A stretch of 64,000 nt of DNA from Prorocentrum cordatum. Its lineage: Eukaryota > Sar > Dinophyceae > Prorocentrales > Prorocentraceae. The stretch lies in assembly GCA_963575745.1 (NCBI GenBank), contig CAUYUJ010003647.1, positions 57,632-121,631 of the forward strand. Direction: 5' to 3'. Numbering within the stretch: position 1 is the first letter of the stretch; the number at the start of each line of letters is the position of its first letter. A model generated the notes under the pieces. That model saw only the letters and a list, made by a program, of their open reading frames with translations. It searched no databases and was not told the DNA's origin. The translations under genes were made by a program, and so were the position numbers. Of the stretch, positions 31,602-41,599 are shown in pieces.

Positions 31602-32024
31602 ATGAACGTTGCTGCTCCTCCAGGTCCAGACGCCCCAATGTTGGATCTAGACGACGAGGGCCCTGATGTAAACTCTGCCAATTTCAGAAAGGTCGCCTTC
31701 AGTGGAGCTGCAGCAGCCGCTGCTGTTCCAGGGACGCCGCCACCTCATTCGGGGTACCCAGACCCGTGGGCAGGCTACAAGGGCCCCATGGTAATACCTA
31801 CTGGAGCCTCCCGCGGGCCGACGGAAGTGGACACATTGCAGAAGCCAGCCGACGTTCCCCAAGACCTCGACCCGATGCAGGTCAAACTCTTCGCGGCCTC
31901 CTCAGCCGATCTCCGCAGCGTGCTGGGCCAGACGGTCGCGCCTCTTGAGTGCAATATCGCGACCGTTAATCAGAAGGTGACCCACGCGAGCGAGGAGGTG
32001 GCCACTTTGAATCAGGACGCTTGA
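31602..32024 (+). CDS. LINE ORF1-like protein (partial)
   Basis: A 140-codon ATG ORF (NVAAPPGPDAPMLDLDDEGP) with a Pro/Ala-rich N-terminus and a C-terminal heptad-like stretch (ECNIATVNQKVTHASEEVATL) that could form a coiled coil, as LINE first ORFs often do. After the stop, another frame continues LQSSNHVSNAAERFFGGHD to about 32205, suggesting one indel near 32025. The link to a LINE rests on its position upstream of the endonuclease fragment; no RNA-binding motif was identified. Confidence 0.45.
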   Translation: MNVAAPPGPDAPMLDLDDEGPDVNSANFRKVAFSGAAAAAAVPGTPPPHSGYPDPWAGYKGPMVIPTGASRGPTEVDTLQKPADVPQDLDPMQVKLFAASSADLRSVLGQTVAPLECNIATVNQKVTHASEEVATLNQDA

Positions 32025-32264
32025 GTTTGAAAGCTAGACTTCAGTCGTCGAACCATGTGTCCAACGCAGCGGAACGGTTTTTTGGTGGCCACGATATGCA
32101 GCGGAGGCCCCGACGTATCGACAGTCGCCTTTCCCGTTCTGCGACTGCCAATGGGCCGGCGGAAGACGCTATGCATAGATGGTTGGATCTACGTGGTTGA
32201 GATACGACAGAGTTTGACGGAGGCCCACATCCAGGGCGTTTCAAAGGTGTTCGCGCCTTGCTCG

Positions 32265-32332
32265 GACACGCACGCACACGCGCACGCACGCGCACGCGCA
32301 CACATACACACACATGCGCACACACACACACG
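32265..32332. repeat. CA/CGCA microsatellite
   Basis: CACGCACACG and ACACACAC repeats. A second short tract of the same type lies at 32715-32772. Confidence 0.9.
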
Positions 32333-33227
32333 CTCAGATTATCAAAGTCAGCGGCGCAGGGGGTCTTCACGCGCGATCAGCAGATTGAAGTGCGAATTGC
32401 GACCGTACTGTGCGGGTACCACAGCGTAAGAGCGTCGCGCACTACAGACTGCAAGCGATCGGCGCCGCGGGTCCAAACGAAACATACACCGGCCAGCTGA
32501 CGAGGAAATTGTTTAAGTCAAGGTAAATTAAAGCGCGATGCCGAGGCCAATGGCGGCCGTTGAATTTCCCGAGCGGCGTCGGACATTCAAGCGCAAAGAA
32601 AGTGGTTGCTGCGTGCATTTTGGCGGCGTGGCCAACCCAGCGGCCCCGCGCGGCGGATTGGCGGGGCGTTGATTTACGGATCGACGCCAGTGGCCGCGAT
32701 ATTGGGTGGACGGAACCCAACGCGCACGCGCGCAAAGACACGCATGCGCACGCGCGCACACACACGCACACCCTGAACTATGAGTTCCAGAACAATGGTT
32801 TCATGTGGAAATGTCTGTTCCATATGCAAGGCATCGCAAGGTCGTCGCCGCGCTCGCCGAGAGCGAGACCCGCGGGCATGGTTGGCCATAACTGGCGGAA
32901 GCCGCGGCATGGCATCGACGAGCGCGCAGATGACATCGCCTGCTTCGCGAGCGTCGCTTTCGGCAGGGGCGCGATCAAAGCCGCGATTGAGACAAAGTGG
33001 CCCGACTATGACCCGGCCCAGATCGGACAACAGTCTTCCGTTGCCCAAAAAGACATGGGACCAGTGGCGCGCTTCCGCGCATTCCGCGCAGCAGATGTTG
33101 AGCATAGGGAACCGATTAGACTTCTCCAGTTTCGCGTTGCCGAGGGCGGCCGGCTGGTTGGACGAGATGCGCGACCTGCCGCGCGTCTCTTGACCAGATT
33201 CCGGAAGACGCGTCCACGCCAGAGATG

Positions 33228-33473
33228 GCACCGTCATCATCTCGTGGAATTGCTGCGGAGTTCCGATTAGGGGTGCCCCAGGGGTGCTTGATCAGTTGGA
33301 GCGAGAGTTCTTCTGGGATATTATCTGCTTTCAAGAGTTCACGGAGACCGATCTCGCTCGCCCCGAGATAGTTGGCCACGCAGTAACCACGGATGGGACT
33401 TCCACGTGGGAGGCGGAAGAGGAGACCTTGTATCGGTGTGCACAAGACGCCCGCGGCTTGCATCATCGGTAAA
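33228..33473 (+). pseudogene. LINE apurinic-type endonuclease fragment
   Basis: The frame reads TVIISWNCCGVP, then LDQLEREFFWDIICFQEF, the start of an exonuclease-endonuclease-phosphatase domain (the WN near the first strand and the Q-E of the metal-binding segment). It ends at TAA (33471). The following sequence in another frame (PAACIIGKPMVRSVCLSAGV) may continue it after a shift. The remaining catalytic motifs (DxN, SDH) were not found. Confidence 0.65.
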
Positions 33474-34160
33474 CCAATGGTTCGTTCAGTTTGCTTGTCC
33501 GCGGGAGTTCGCGCTGGGCGCGGAGCTGAGCTCTGGGCCACCTCGACCCCGACTCCAGCGATCACGCCCCTTACGTTCGTGACCTCCTCGATCGCGAGCA
33601 TCTGATCCAATTGGCGCCAATTCACGTTGAGCCCGTTCTGCGCGCGGGCACAAACGCTCCCTTCAGCCAGAGGGGGCGCCTGACCAGAGAGGTAGGCGGC
33701 CCCTGCGCGCCGGGGGCTTCCATTTAGAAGTCCGCCCACGTGCAGGACGCACGATCTCGAGCAACATCTCCGCGACTAACGCTTGGAGCCGACCTGCGGG
33801 GGGGGGGGGGGGGGCGTTGGCTTCTGCGAAGGCCGAGGCGCGGCCTGACAGATCGATTGCGCCGCGCTGAGGTTTGACCCCCCCCCCACCAGCTACTACG
33901 CACCAGCGAGGAAAGTCTGCGTCGGTCAAGTCCGAGCGCCCCCCCAATGATATTTCGTTTTCTCGCTCCCGCCAGCAAGCGCCGCTTCTTTCCAAAGCCC
34001 GCGGGCCGGCGCCTGTTTGGCCGCAGTCTCGGGGCCCAGCTCGAGGACATACTTCGCGATTCTGGCAGGTTGCGCGCGCGCGCCTCGACTGAGCAAGTGC
34101 GTTTCCGCCTTTTCAGCGACTGCCATTTTAAAGGGGCGCCGCAAAACCAAGTCCACGCGC

Positions 34161-34600
34161 GGTTGGGGCCTCGCTGTTTGCAACGCCGCCCCAGGCCCAC
34201 CCCGAAATCGAAGTCACCTGGAGTCGAATGCGATCCCGTTTTCAGAGCCTTTGGCCCGGCGCGCGCAGACCTCAAGGGGCCGTGGGGTCTATTAACGACA
34301 CGGCCGAATTGGCAGGGGCCATCGAGGCAGGCTTGTGGTTCCTAGGGTCGATCACGCCTTCAGGACACAACTTCATCCCGCCTGGCTCCGTGGTCGACGT
34401 CGTCTTTGATTCCACGTGCGTGATAGGGATCATGAAGAGCACTTACCCAGAGCACATCCTTGTCCTCACCTCGCTCCTCAAGCTTGCATGGGGAAAGGTC
34501 TTCGGGACGGTTCGCATCGTCTGTGCTTGGAATTCGGGGGCACTGGCGTTCTGGAAAGCACAGTGGCCGGCCATCTCGCGAACGATGGCGGCAACTCTAT
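34161..34600 (+). pseudogene. RNase H-like domain of LINE, frameshifted
   Basis: GWGLAVCNAAPGPP (first strand) is followed in a shifted frame by NDTAELAGAIEAGLWFL (the Glu of the catalytic set), VVDVVFDSTCVIGIM (the Asp strand) and a later KLAWGKV segment. The first-strand aspartate and the final HxxGxxxNxxAD stretch are not clear. The domain is typical of the C-terminus of some LINE proteins. It is broken by at least one shift between 34250 and 34290. Confidence 0.55.
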
Positions 34601-34756
34601 TTCACGCCCATCTGGGGCCCGCCCGTGCCCCGAGGATGATCTCGAGAGCGAGGCGTTTGCTCCGATGCCGGGGGACGCCCCGATACCGGCAGACGAACAT
34701 CAGTTCTTGTAAAGCCACGGGCGCGAGCGCGCCTATTCAGAGCCCCGAATCATCAG

Positions 34757-34842
34757 GGGTAACTCGGGTCAGGGATAACTCGGGTTCCTTTTTCGGGAAT
34801 CCAAACCCGAGTTACCCCGGACCCGAGTTATCCCGGATAAGT
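34757..34842. repeat. Foldback repeat GGTAACTCGGGT / ACCCGAGTTACC
   Basis: GGGTAACTCGGGTCAGGGAT and AACTCGGGTT on the left, AACCCGAGTTACCCCGGACC then CGAGTTATCCC on the right, form an imperfect ~30-bp stem around an 18-nt loop. The motif is related to the ends of the foldback at 50296-50522. Confidence 0.7.
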
Positions 34843-35109
34843 CGGGCGCCCAACCTATCTTGCTTCTTGCCCACTCTCCCTTCCCCTCCCCCTCCTCTTG
34901 CACATCCTGTTGCTGATGCCTGTCATTTTCGCTGCCACGCCCAACACGCCCATGGCAAAAGAGGGGGACATGGAGTGCCAAACGCTCGCTTGCTACGCCC
35001 TTTGCCCGCCTTCCCGATTGGCCCTCACTTTGCCGTGCTTGCGCCGTCTCCTTTTTTTGCCCGTGCCCCCGCCCTCCCCCTCAGCCACTCGCAGAGGGGG
35101 CAGGGGGAG

Positions 35110-35215
35110 AGGGGGGGGCTTCTTGGAAACACCCCTGCTTCTTAGAAGGCGTGGGCCTTCCCTACAGATGCAAGGCCGGCGCATTCTAAGAAGCAACTTC
35201 CTTCTAAGAAGCCCC
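35110..35215. repeat. TTCTTAGAAG inverted repeats
   Basis: GCTTCTTAGAAGGC pairs with GCATTCTAAGAAGC, with additional TTCTAAGAAGCC. Confidence 0.6.
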
Positions 35216-35264
35216 CCCGCTCCCTCCACCCCCTTGCGCGCATCGCCAAACCCCCCCTGGTCCG

Positions 35265-35589
35265 CCAGGTCGCCCCTATTGGCGCGAAGAGAATCGCGCA
35301 GCGCGCACCGCGGTCTGGGCCAGGCCAGTCGCCACTATCTCAACGGGGCGGCGCCAGGACGCGAGAGCGCGAAGACAGCCGCGCATCTCAGGCGATCGCA
35401 AACATGGATCAAGGTGGCGTGGATTAGCGACGGGTCCCGTTTCCATTGGAAGTCGCTGATATCCCTCGCCGAGCGAGGCGGCGCTGGCCGCATTTTGGGG
35501 AGGTGCGCGCCAAATACATGGATCGCTCATCCATGTTTCCGCTCCCCCAAGCATCGCGGGGCGAGATGCGCGAAGTTTGGTGACCTAGG
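35265..35589 (+). mobile_element. GCGCGAAG-family MITE interrupted by a nested insertion
   Basis: Ends CCAGGTCGCC and GGTGACCTAGG are inverted repeats. Removing the nested 168 bp (35388-35555) leaves about 157 bp, close to the 153-bp copies elsewhere, and rejoins the conserved interior CCGCGCATC|GCGGGGCGAG. Confidence 0.7.
35388..35555. mobile_element. Nested 168-bp MITE-like insertion with 5-bp target duplication
   Basis: GCATC at 35383-35387 is repeated at 35551-35555. The uninterrupted sequence seen in other copies has it once. The inserted ends TCAGGCGATCGCAAACATGG and CCATGTTTCCGCTCCCCCAA are imperfect inverted repeats (about 16 of 22, with a perfect AAACATGGAT core). Confidence 0.7.
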
Positions 35590-36007
35590 TCTTCTTCCTC
35601 TGCCCGTGCCTCCCCGGAGAAGAAAAATGCCACAAACATAAACTTTTGGCGCTCCGAGCGGATCTCTTGGATCCGCCTTGGGGCCCCCTTGCGGCGCCTC
35701 TGGCGGCGCCCTTGGCGCCGCCCCTGGCGCGCTCCGCGCGCCAGGGAGGTGGGTCCAGTGCAGATCCAAGACATCCGCGCGGAGCGCCAAAAAATTCTAG
35801 ACGCTTCGCGTATCCCCACAAGCCCTGCCTGTTGGACGCACCTGCATGCCCGTTCAGGGGCTGTCTTGGCACCTGGATTGCATCGGCTTCGGCCCCCTGG
35901 ACGCTGTCGTGAGCCGCCTGATCCGCGGCCCTGCGCGCGTTAGGTAATTTAGTCGCGTCCGCGGCCCGTTCGCGACCTTCCGCCGCTGGCGCTTCCGCCT
36001 GCGGCTG

Positions 36008-36058
<51 letters not shown>
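36008..36058. repeat. TA microsatellite
   Basis: TATATA repeats in two blocks. Confidence 0.95.
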
Positions 36059-36061
<3 letters not shown>

Positions 36062-36129
36062 ACAAAAAAACGTCCAGAAACGACGCCCAGGCGAGTAGAG
36101 GGTCGTCCTGAGGGGCTTTTCGGCGTCTT

Positions 36130-36345
36130 GGGTGCCTCGGGGGGGCCTCTGTGGGCCGTTCGGGATCCTCTTTGGGGCCTCTTGGGGCCTCTTGGGGCCA
36201 TCTTGGGGCCTTTGGGGGCCTCCTGGGCGTTTCTTGGGGCCTCCTGGGCGCTTCTTGGGTGCCTCTGGGGGGTCTCTTGGGGCCTCTTGGGGGTCTCTTG
36301 GGGACCTCCTGGGGGCCTCTTGGGGGGCCTCGGAGCCATCTTGGA
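36130..36345. repeat. CTTGGGGCC / CTCTTGGGGG tandem repeat
   Basis: About 10-bp G-rich units (CCTCTTGGGGCCTC and variants). No stable gene. Confidence 0.85.
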
Positions 36346-36755
36346 GGAGATCGATCAACGAAGGGGGGCTCCCTGATTACAGTCCGCCCTTCAGGAGCCA
36401 CGATCCTCGTGAGGGGTGTCGAATTTTTGCCCTCCCAGGGGTCGATTTTGGGCGCTCCAACGCGCCGCGGAACCCCCTGTCCAGGTCAGTGGGGAGGGGG
36501 TAGGGGGAGGGGTAAACCCCTCCCCGAAGGGGAAGAAGGAGGGGTGGAAGAGGAAACTCGTTAAACCACCGACGCCCAGAGGGCTGGTGGGATTATTTTT
36601 ATGGCGTTCCTTCTGCCTCCTCCCCGCCGCTCCCGTCCCCCCTTCCCCGATTTCTCTTCTTTGCGCTCCGCGGATGCACCTGCTGAAGGTTCCTCCTCTC
36701 TTGGCCCATTCCCGCCCCCCCCCGATCTCCCGGTCCGCGGTGGCCGCCAAGCCAG

Positions 36756-36811
36756 GTGGGCGGGAGCCTTGTCCCTCCTGGAGGGCATGCGGCGGAAGGG
36801 CCCGCGCGCTT
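36756..36811 (+). CDS. PPR exon (helix B and linker)
   Basis: Begins after CCAG at 36755 and encodes WAGALSLLEGMRRKGPRA, the second helix and linker of a PPR unit. The first base completes a codon left by the donor at 29681. A GC-type donor (CGCTT|GCCTCA) at 36812 leaves one base, which the next exon at 38626 (starting GC) completes, giving a join reading GPRACPDLITFNAALGAC. An alternative donor upstream (AAGG|GCCCGC) would shorten the linker by four residues. The exon lies a little upstream of a MITE at 36937. Confidence 0.6.
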
Positions 36812-36936
36812 GCCTCAGCGTGGCCTTTCGTTTGTCGGGATCCAGAAACCGAGCAGGCCTACAGTCGGGGCGCTGAAGAAGGAACCCTTTTCGTTGGGGA
36901 GGGGCTCGGTGCTCCTTGATTGTTTAACAGTTTGCC

Positions 36937-37087
36937 TTAGGTTCTCCTGAGGTTGAAGATAATCGCGCTTCGCGCGTCGCGGCCTGGGTTGGAGAGGCGC
37001 CCTTGTCCAGGGCGGCGGCGCGAGGGCGCAAAGGTAATCGCGTGTCACGCATCGGGGGGCACGACGCGCGAAGTTAAGCAACCTAGA
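36937..37087 (+). mobile_element. GCGCGAAG-family MITE copy
   Basis: Ends CTTAGGTT and AACCTAG are inverted. The interior GATAATCGCGCTTCGCGCG, GAGGCGCCCTTGTCCAGG and GCGCGAAGTTAAGC matches the family. Length about 151 bp. Confidence 0.65.
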
Positions 37088-37194
37088 AAAAGAGTCTGGA
37101 CAGCGTTCGGGTCGGCCGAGTCCATTCAGGTGATGAACAGGCGCCCCCCCAAAAAGCGAAGCCAGGACTGGGATATAATCGGACCGGGACACAT

Positions 37195-37335
37195 CGGGGA
37201 TCTGAGATCTGGCGGTTCTGAGGGATGTATCAGGCGCCGCGGCCTTCTCAGAGAGTTGCGGAACGTTCGGAGAGCGTTCAGGAACGCTCTGGAGCGACTT
37301 TCCCGATCTTGGACCCGATGTTTCCCCTTGGTGGT
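37195..37335 (+). repeat. Dispersed repeat with inverted partner near 50950
   Basis: TCTGAGATCTGGCGGTTCTG and GCGCCGCGGCCTTCTCAGAG correspond to the reverse complement of 50950-51025. The region also holds AGAGCGTTC/GAACGCTCT palindromes. Confidence 0.55.
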
Positions 37336-37635
37336 GCCGATGGCGGAAGCCATGGCGCCGCGGCGGTGGCAGCAGAGACGGCAGCGGCAGCGACACCGAC
37401 AGCAGTGGCGATGGCGGCGAGGGCAGCCGCCGCAGCGACGGGCAGCGACGGCGGTGGCACCACTGGCGGTGACAGCGATGGCGACGATAGCAGCGAGGGC
37501 AGCGACAGGCGACGGACGTTGCCGATGCAGGTGACAATGGCGCGCGGGTTTGTGAATGATTCTCATAATGATGGCACCGGTTATGACTGTGTTGATCAGC
37601 ATTGATGGTGGGCGGTGCCGCGCTGGTGCTGCAAC

Positions 37636-37639
37636 TCCA

Positions 37640-37680
<41 letters not shown>
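37636..37680. repeat. CTG microsatellite
   Basis: About 14 CTG units. Confidence 0.95.
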
Positions 37681-37681
<1 letters not shown>

Positions 37682-38394
37682 CCCCCAAACTGGCCGGACT
37701 GGGCTCCCAGGGGACGGGTTTTGGGAGGGGCAGCAATCTCACATGCTGGGGAGAACACAAGGGATCGGCGAATTTAGAGTGTGGCACGAGGCCGATCTGC
37801 CCGCCTGCGAGGGTCACCTGCTAGATCAGCGCGAATTGGGGCCAGGGTGTGCCCTGAAGTTCTCAAAGGTGTCTGTGATGATCCAATGGAAGACAAAGCT
37901 CCTGGACGCCCTGGGCGCGGGTGATGGTCGATCCAAGATCGTTTGGCCTGGACTCGGTCTTCAGAGGGCCGATGTCGTTTCCAAAACCGTGGGGGGAGAA
38001 CGGCCACGCAGTTTTCCTAACCAGCGGACTACGCGCGCCGAGTCCGTGACACGGCCGCTCTCCTGGGTCACTTCAGGTATATTCAATGTTTCCAGATCAG
38101 CGGCAGGCCTCTTTTCGAGTCCACCGATTCGATTCGATTCGACGTCGGTATTTTCCGATTCCGACCCGATTCGACACTTCGGATTCCGATTTTGGCTTCA
38201 GCTGCTCAATGGAGGTCTGAGCCTGCCGATTTCCGCCGATTCGACTCCTCCCGACTTGGCTGACGATCTCCGCCGATCCGATTCAAGTCGATCGCCGATC
38301 CGACGTATCGATTTGTTTCTGGGCTCTTTCTGGCAGCGCGCACAAAGGGAAGTGGCGCGAGCGGGGTGGCCCTCGAGACGGCCCGAAGGCAGGC

Positions 38395-38575
38395 CTTCTT
38401 GGCACGGCCAGGAGGCTTCTGAAAAGGCTTCTTCCAAGCCGGGAGGGCTTCCAAGAAGGCCCTCCGCCTAAGCTTCGAAGAGGGCTTCTAAGAGGGCTTC
38501 TTCGAAGCCGGGAGGGCTTCTAAGAAGGTTTCTAGGAGGGCTTCTTCAAAGCCTTCTTAGAAGTTCCCCCGCCTA
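38395..38575. repeat. GGCTTCTAAGAAGG repeat cluster
   Basis: Repeats of GAGGGCTTCTAAGA and GGCTTCTTCGAAGCCGGG with internal dyads, just upstream of the PPR exon at 38626. Confidence 0.7.
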
Positions 38576-38625
38576 AGGAGGCCGCCCCCCTCGTGCGCGC
38601 CACCAGTCTCACGCAACGGCCCCAG

Positions 38626-38741
38626 GCCCTGACCTGATCACCTTCAACGCCGCGCTGGGCGCCTGTGAGCGCGCGGCTGCGTGGCGGTGCGCGGTCGGCC
38701 TGCTCACGCTCGTCGAGTCGGAGGGCTTGCTTCCCGACGAG
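38626..38741 (+). CDS. PPR exon (one full repeat)
   Basis: After CCCCAG at 38625 the frame encodes PDLITFNAALGACERA, AAWRCAVGLLTLVESEGLL and PDE, a complete PPR unit. The first two bases complete a codon from the donor at 36811. The 3' limit is uncertain: a GC donor at GAG|GCGACC (38742) is chosen because the open frame soon ends at TGA (38766) after non-PPR residues. The following unit would need an exon I did not find between 38742 and 48768. The exon has intact PPR spacing. Confidence 0.75.
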
Positions 38742-38849
38742 GCGACCGCGTATTTTACACAGGGATGATTTGACGTTTTGTTTGTTTTCTCTCTCTCTCT
38801 CTCTTTCTATTCCTATGCTTATATGTGCATATAAAAACACGTATCATGA

Positions 38850-39945
38850 TCGATATGTCTCTATATGTATACAAACATTTATATATGTTTACAGCATGCG
38901 AATACTTGTATACACGTATAATGAATGATACATGCGTGTATGTATGCATACCTGTATGCATGTATGCAGGCATGCATGGACGTATGTGTGTATAGGTGTA
39001 CGCATGTATGTATAGATGAGTGTACGAGTGTATGTATGTATGCATGTGTGTATGTATGTCTGCAGGCAGGCAGGCAGACATGTATGCATGCATGTATGTT
39101 TGTATGTATGCCTGTGTATGCGTATGTGTATGTGCAGGTGTATGTGTATATGTATGTAAACGTGTGTATATGTATGTATTTGCATTTAGGAGTGTATGCA
39201 TAGTTGTACGTATGTATGGATGTATGTGTGTGTATGTATGTATGTATGTATGTATGTGTGTGTATGCATGCATGCATGCATGCATGTATCTATGTATGTA
39301 TGTAATGTATGTATGTATGTATGTATGTATGTATGTATGTATGTATGTATGTATGTATGTATGTATGTATGTATGTGTGTATCTGTATGTGAGTATGTAT
39401 GTATGTATGTATGTGAGTCTGTCTGTATGTATGTATGTATGTATGTATGTATATGCGTACATGCATGTATGTGTGCATGTATGTATGTCAGTCTGTATGT
39501 ATGTATGTACGTATGTATGTATGTATGTTGTATGTATGTGTGTATGTATGTATGTATGTATGCATGCATGTATGTATGTATGTATGTACGTATGTATGTA
39601 TGTATGTATGTATGTATGTATGTATGTATGTATGTATGTATTTGTGTTTGTATGTATGTATGTATAGACATGTATGTGTGTATGTAGGTATAGTTGTACG
39701 TATGCGTGTGTGCACGTATGCATGCATGCGGGCAGGCAGGCAGGCTTGCGCGCGTGCATGCATGTATGTATGTATGTACGTACGTATGTATGGGTGTACA
39801 TGTATGTGTATGTATCTGCATGCATGTATGTATAGGGTGTATGAATGTATGTATGTGTGTATGTGTGTATGTGTGTATGTGTGTATGCATATATGCATGT
39901 ATGCATGCATGCATGTATGTATGTATGTATGTGCATATAGGTCGG
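38850..39945. repeat. TATG tetranucleotide microsatellite
   Basis: About 1.1 kb of TATG with CATG, TGTG and CAGG variants. All Cys/Met/Tyr/Val or His/Thr/Tyr open frames here are artefacts. Confidence 0.97.
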
Positions 39946-40064
39946 AGGTGAGGGGGTGAGATCGAAGTGGAATGGAGAGTCCCCCTACCGGGAAATCGAT
40001 TTCGGTTTCGTGTTCGTGCGTGCCGTGCGGGCGAGGCGAAGTTGCGTGGGTGGGCGAGAGAAAG

Positions 40065-40298
40065 TCTCCTGTGGCTGAGGCGCGGCCGGACCAAATGTCT
40101 CCCTTCCGGGCGGCTGGTGGCCCGCGGTGTCCCGCCGGTGTCCCGCTGGTGTCCCGTGTGGCTGAGGCGCGGCCGGACCAAATGATTCCCTTCCGGGCGG
40201 CCGGGGGCCCGCGGTGTCCCGCCGGTGTCCCGCGGTGTCCCGCGGTGTCCCGCGGTGTCCCGCGGTGTCCCGCCGGTGTCCCGCGGTGTCCCGCGAGG
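40065..40298 (+). repeat. 86-bp duplication and GGTGTCCCGC tandem repeat
   Basis: GTGGCTGAGGCGCGGCCGG, CCAAATG and CTTCCGGGCGGC occur twice about 86 bp apart, followed by tandem GGTGTCCCGC units. Confidence 0.85.
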
Positions 40299-40311
40299 AT
40301 GATGATGATGA

Positions 40312-40367
<56 letters not shown>

Positions 40368-40502
40368 GATGATGATGATGATGGTGTCCCGATGAAGATG
40401 ATGACGATGTTGATGATGGTGTCGATGATGATAGTGTCCCGATGATGAGGATGATGATGCTCATGATGATTATGCTGATGATGATGACGATGATGGTGTC
40501 CC

Positions 40503-40542
<40 letters not shown>

Positions 40543-41060
40543 CCGATAATGTTGGTGATGATGATGTTGATGGAAATGGTGTCCCGGCGATAATGATGTT
40601 GATGATGATGATTATGGTGTTCCCATGATGTTGATGATGATGATGACGGTGATGATGATGATGGTGATGCTGATGGTGTCCCGATGATGATAATAATGAT
40701 AATGACGATGTTAATGATGATGTTGCTCATGATGATGATGGTGCCCCAATGATGATGATGATGTTGATGATGATGATGATGATAATGTCGATGATGATGA
40801 TGATGCGATGATCATGATGATGATGGTGTCCCGAGGAGGATGACGATGTTGATGATAATTTTGATGATGAAGACGATGGTGATCATGATGGTGTCCCGAT
40901 GATGATGATGATGATGATGATTCTGATGATGCTGATGACGATGACTGTGTCCCGATGATGATGATGATGATGATGATGATGTTGATGATGTTGATGATGA
41001 GATGATGATGGTGATGATGATGATGTTGTCCCGATGATGATGCTGACGTTGATGATGTTT

Positions 41061-41097
<37 letters not shown>

Positions 41098-41150
41098 CGG
41101 TGCCCTCATGATGATGACGATGTTGGTGATGATGTTGATGTTGATTATGT

Positions 41151-41204
<54 letters not shown>

Positions 41205-41215
41205 CGTTGATTGTG
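40299..41215. repeat. GAT microsatellite punctuated by GGTGTCCC
   Basis: GAT/GTT repeats in which the octamer GGTGTCCC (or a near variant) recurs at irregular spacing (for example 40383, 40432, 40496, 40578, 40675, 40826, 40889). The same octamer forms the preceding tandem repeat. Confidence 0.9.
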
Positions 41216-41435
41216 AGAGCGATTGTGATATCAATAGTGAGATGGATATTGAGACTGAATGTGAGATCGATTGTGTGATCGATTGTGAGATCGATTGTGA
41301 GATGAATTGTGAGATCGATCGAATGAGATAGATCGAGTGAGGTCGATTGTGAGATCGATCGAGTGAGATCGATCGAGCGAGACCGATAGTGAGATCGATA
41401 CTGAGATCGATAGTGAGACCGATCGAGTGAGACGT
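41216..41435. repeat. ~12-bp repeat GAGATCGATTGT
   Basis: Tandem GTGAGATCGATTGTGAGATC and GATCGATCGAGTGA variants. Confidence 0.85.
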
Positions 41436-41469
41436 TGGTTCCCCCCCCCGAACCTCCTTATCACCCGAA

Positions 41470-41560
41470 GGGTGGTCGTATAGGTATGTATGCATGCATG
41501 CATGTATATGTATGTTTGTGTAGACACACGCATATGTATGTTGTATATACACACACCAGC
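41470..41560. repeat. TATG/CATG short tract
   Basis: ATGTATGCATGCATGCATG and ATGTATG pieces, related to the 38850 array. Confidence 0.75.
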
Positions 41561-41599
41561 AGACTGCTTGCAGCAATAAGGCACAATTCGTACGTGTGG

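Larger units (their letters stand above)
31485..34720 (+). mobile_element. Degenerate LINE: ORF1-like, endonuclease and RNase H parts
   Basis: In order: a spliced-leader-like 5' sequence, a first ORF, a CA/CACG microsatellite, an apurinic-type endonuclease fragment at 33228-33470, and an RNase H-like domain at 34161-34600. No RT motifs were found between 33750 and 34150, so an internal deletion or extreme decay is likely. It lies in the presumed intron between PPR exons at 29681 and 36756. Confidence 0.6.

Noticed and set aside
38170-38210. CCGATTTTGGCTTCAG as a second spliced-leader relic
   Set aside because: Lacks the GCCA core and lies in a CCGATTCGA repeat; similarity is chance.
38755-40181. 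His/Thr/Tyr-rich and Cys/Met/Val-rich frames
   Set aside because: TATG tetranucleotide repeat read in different frames.
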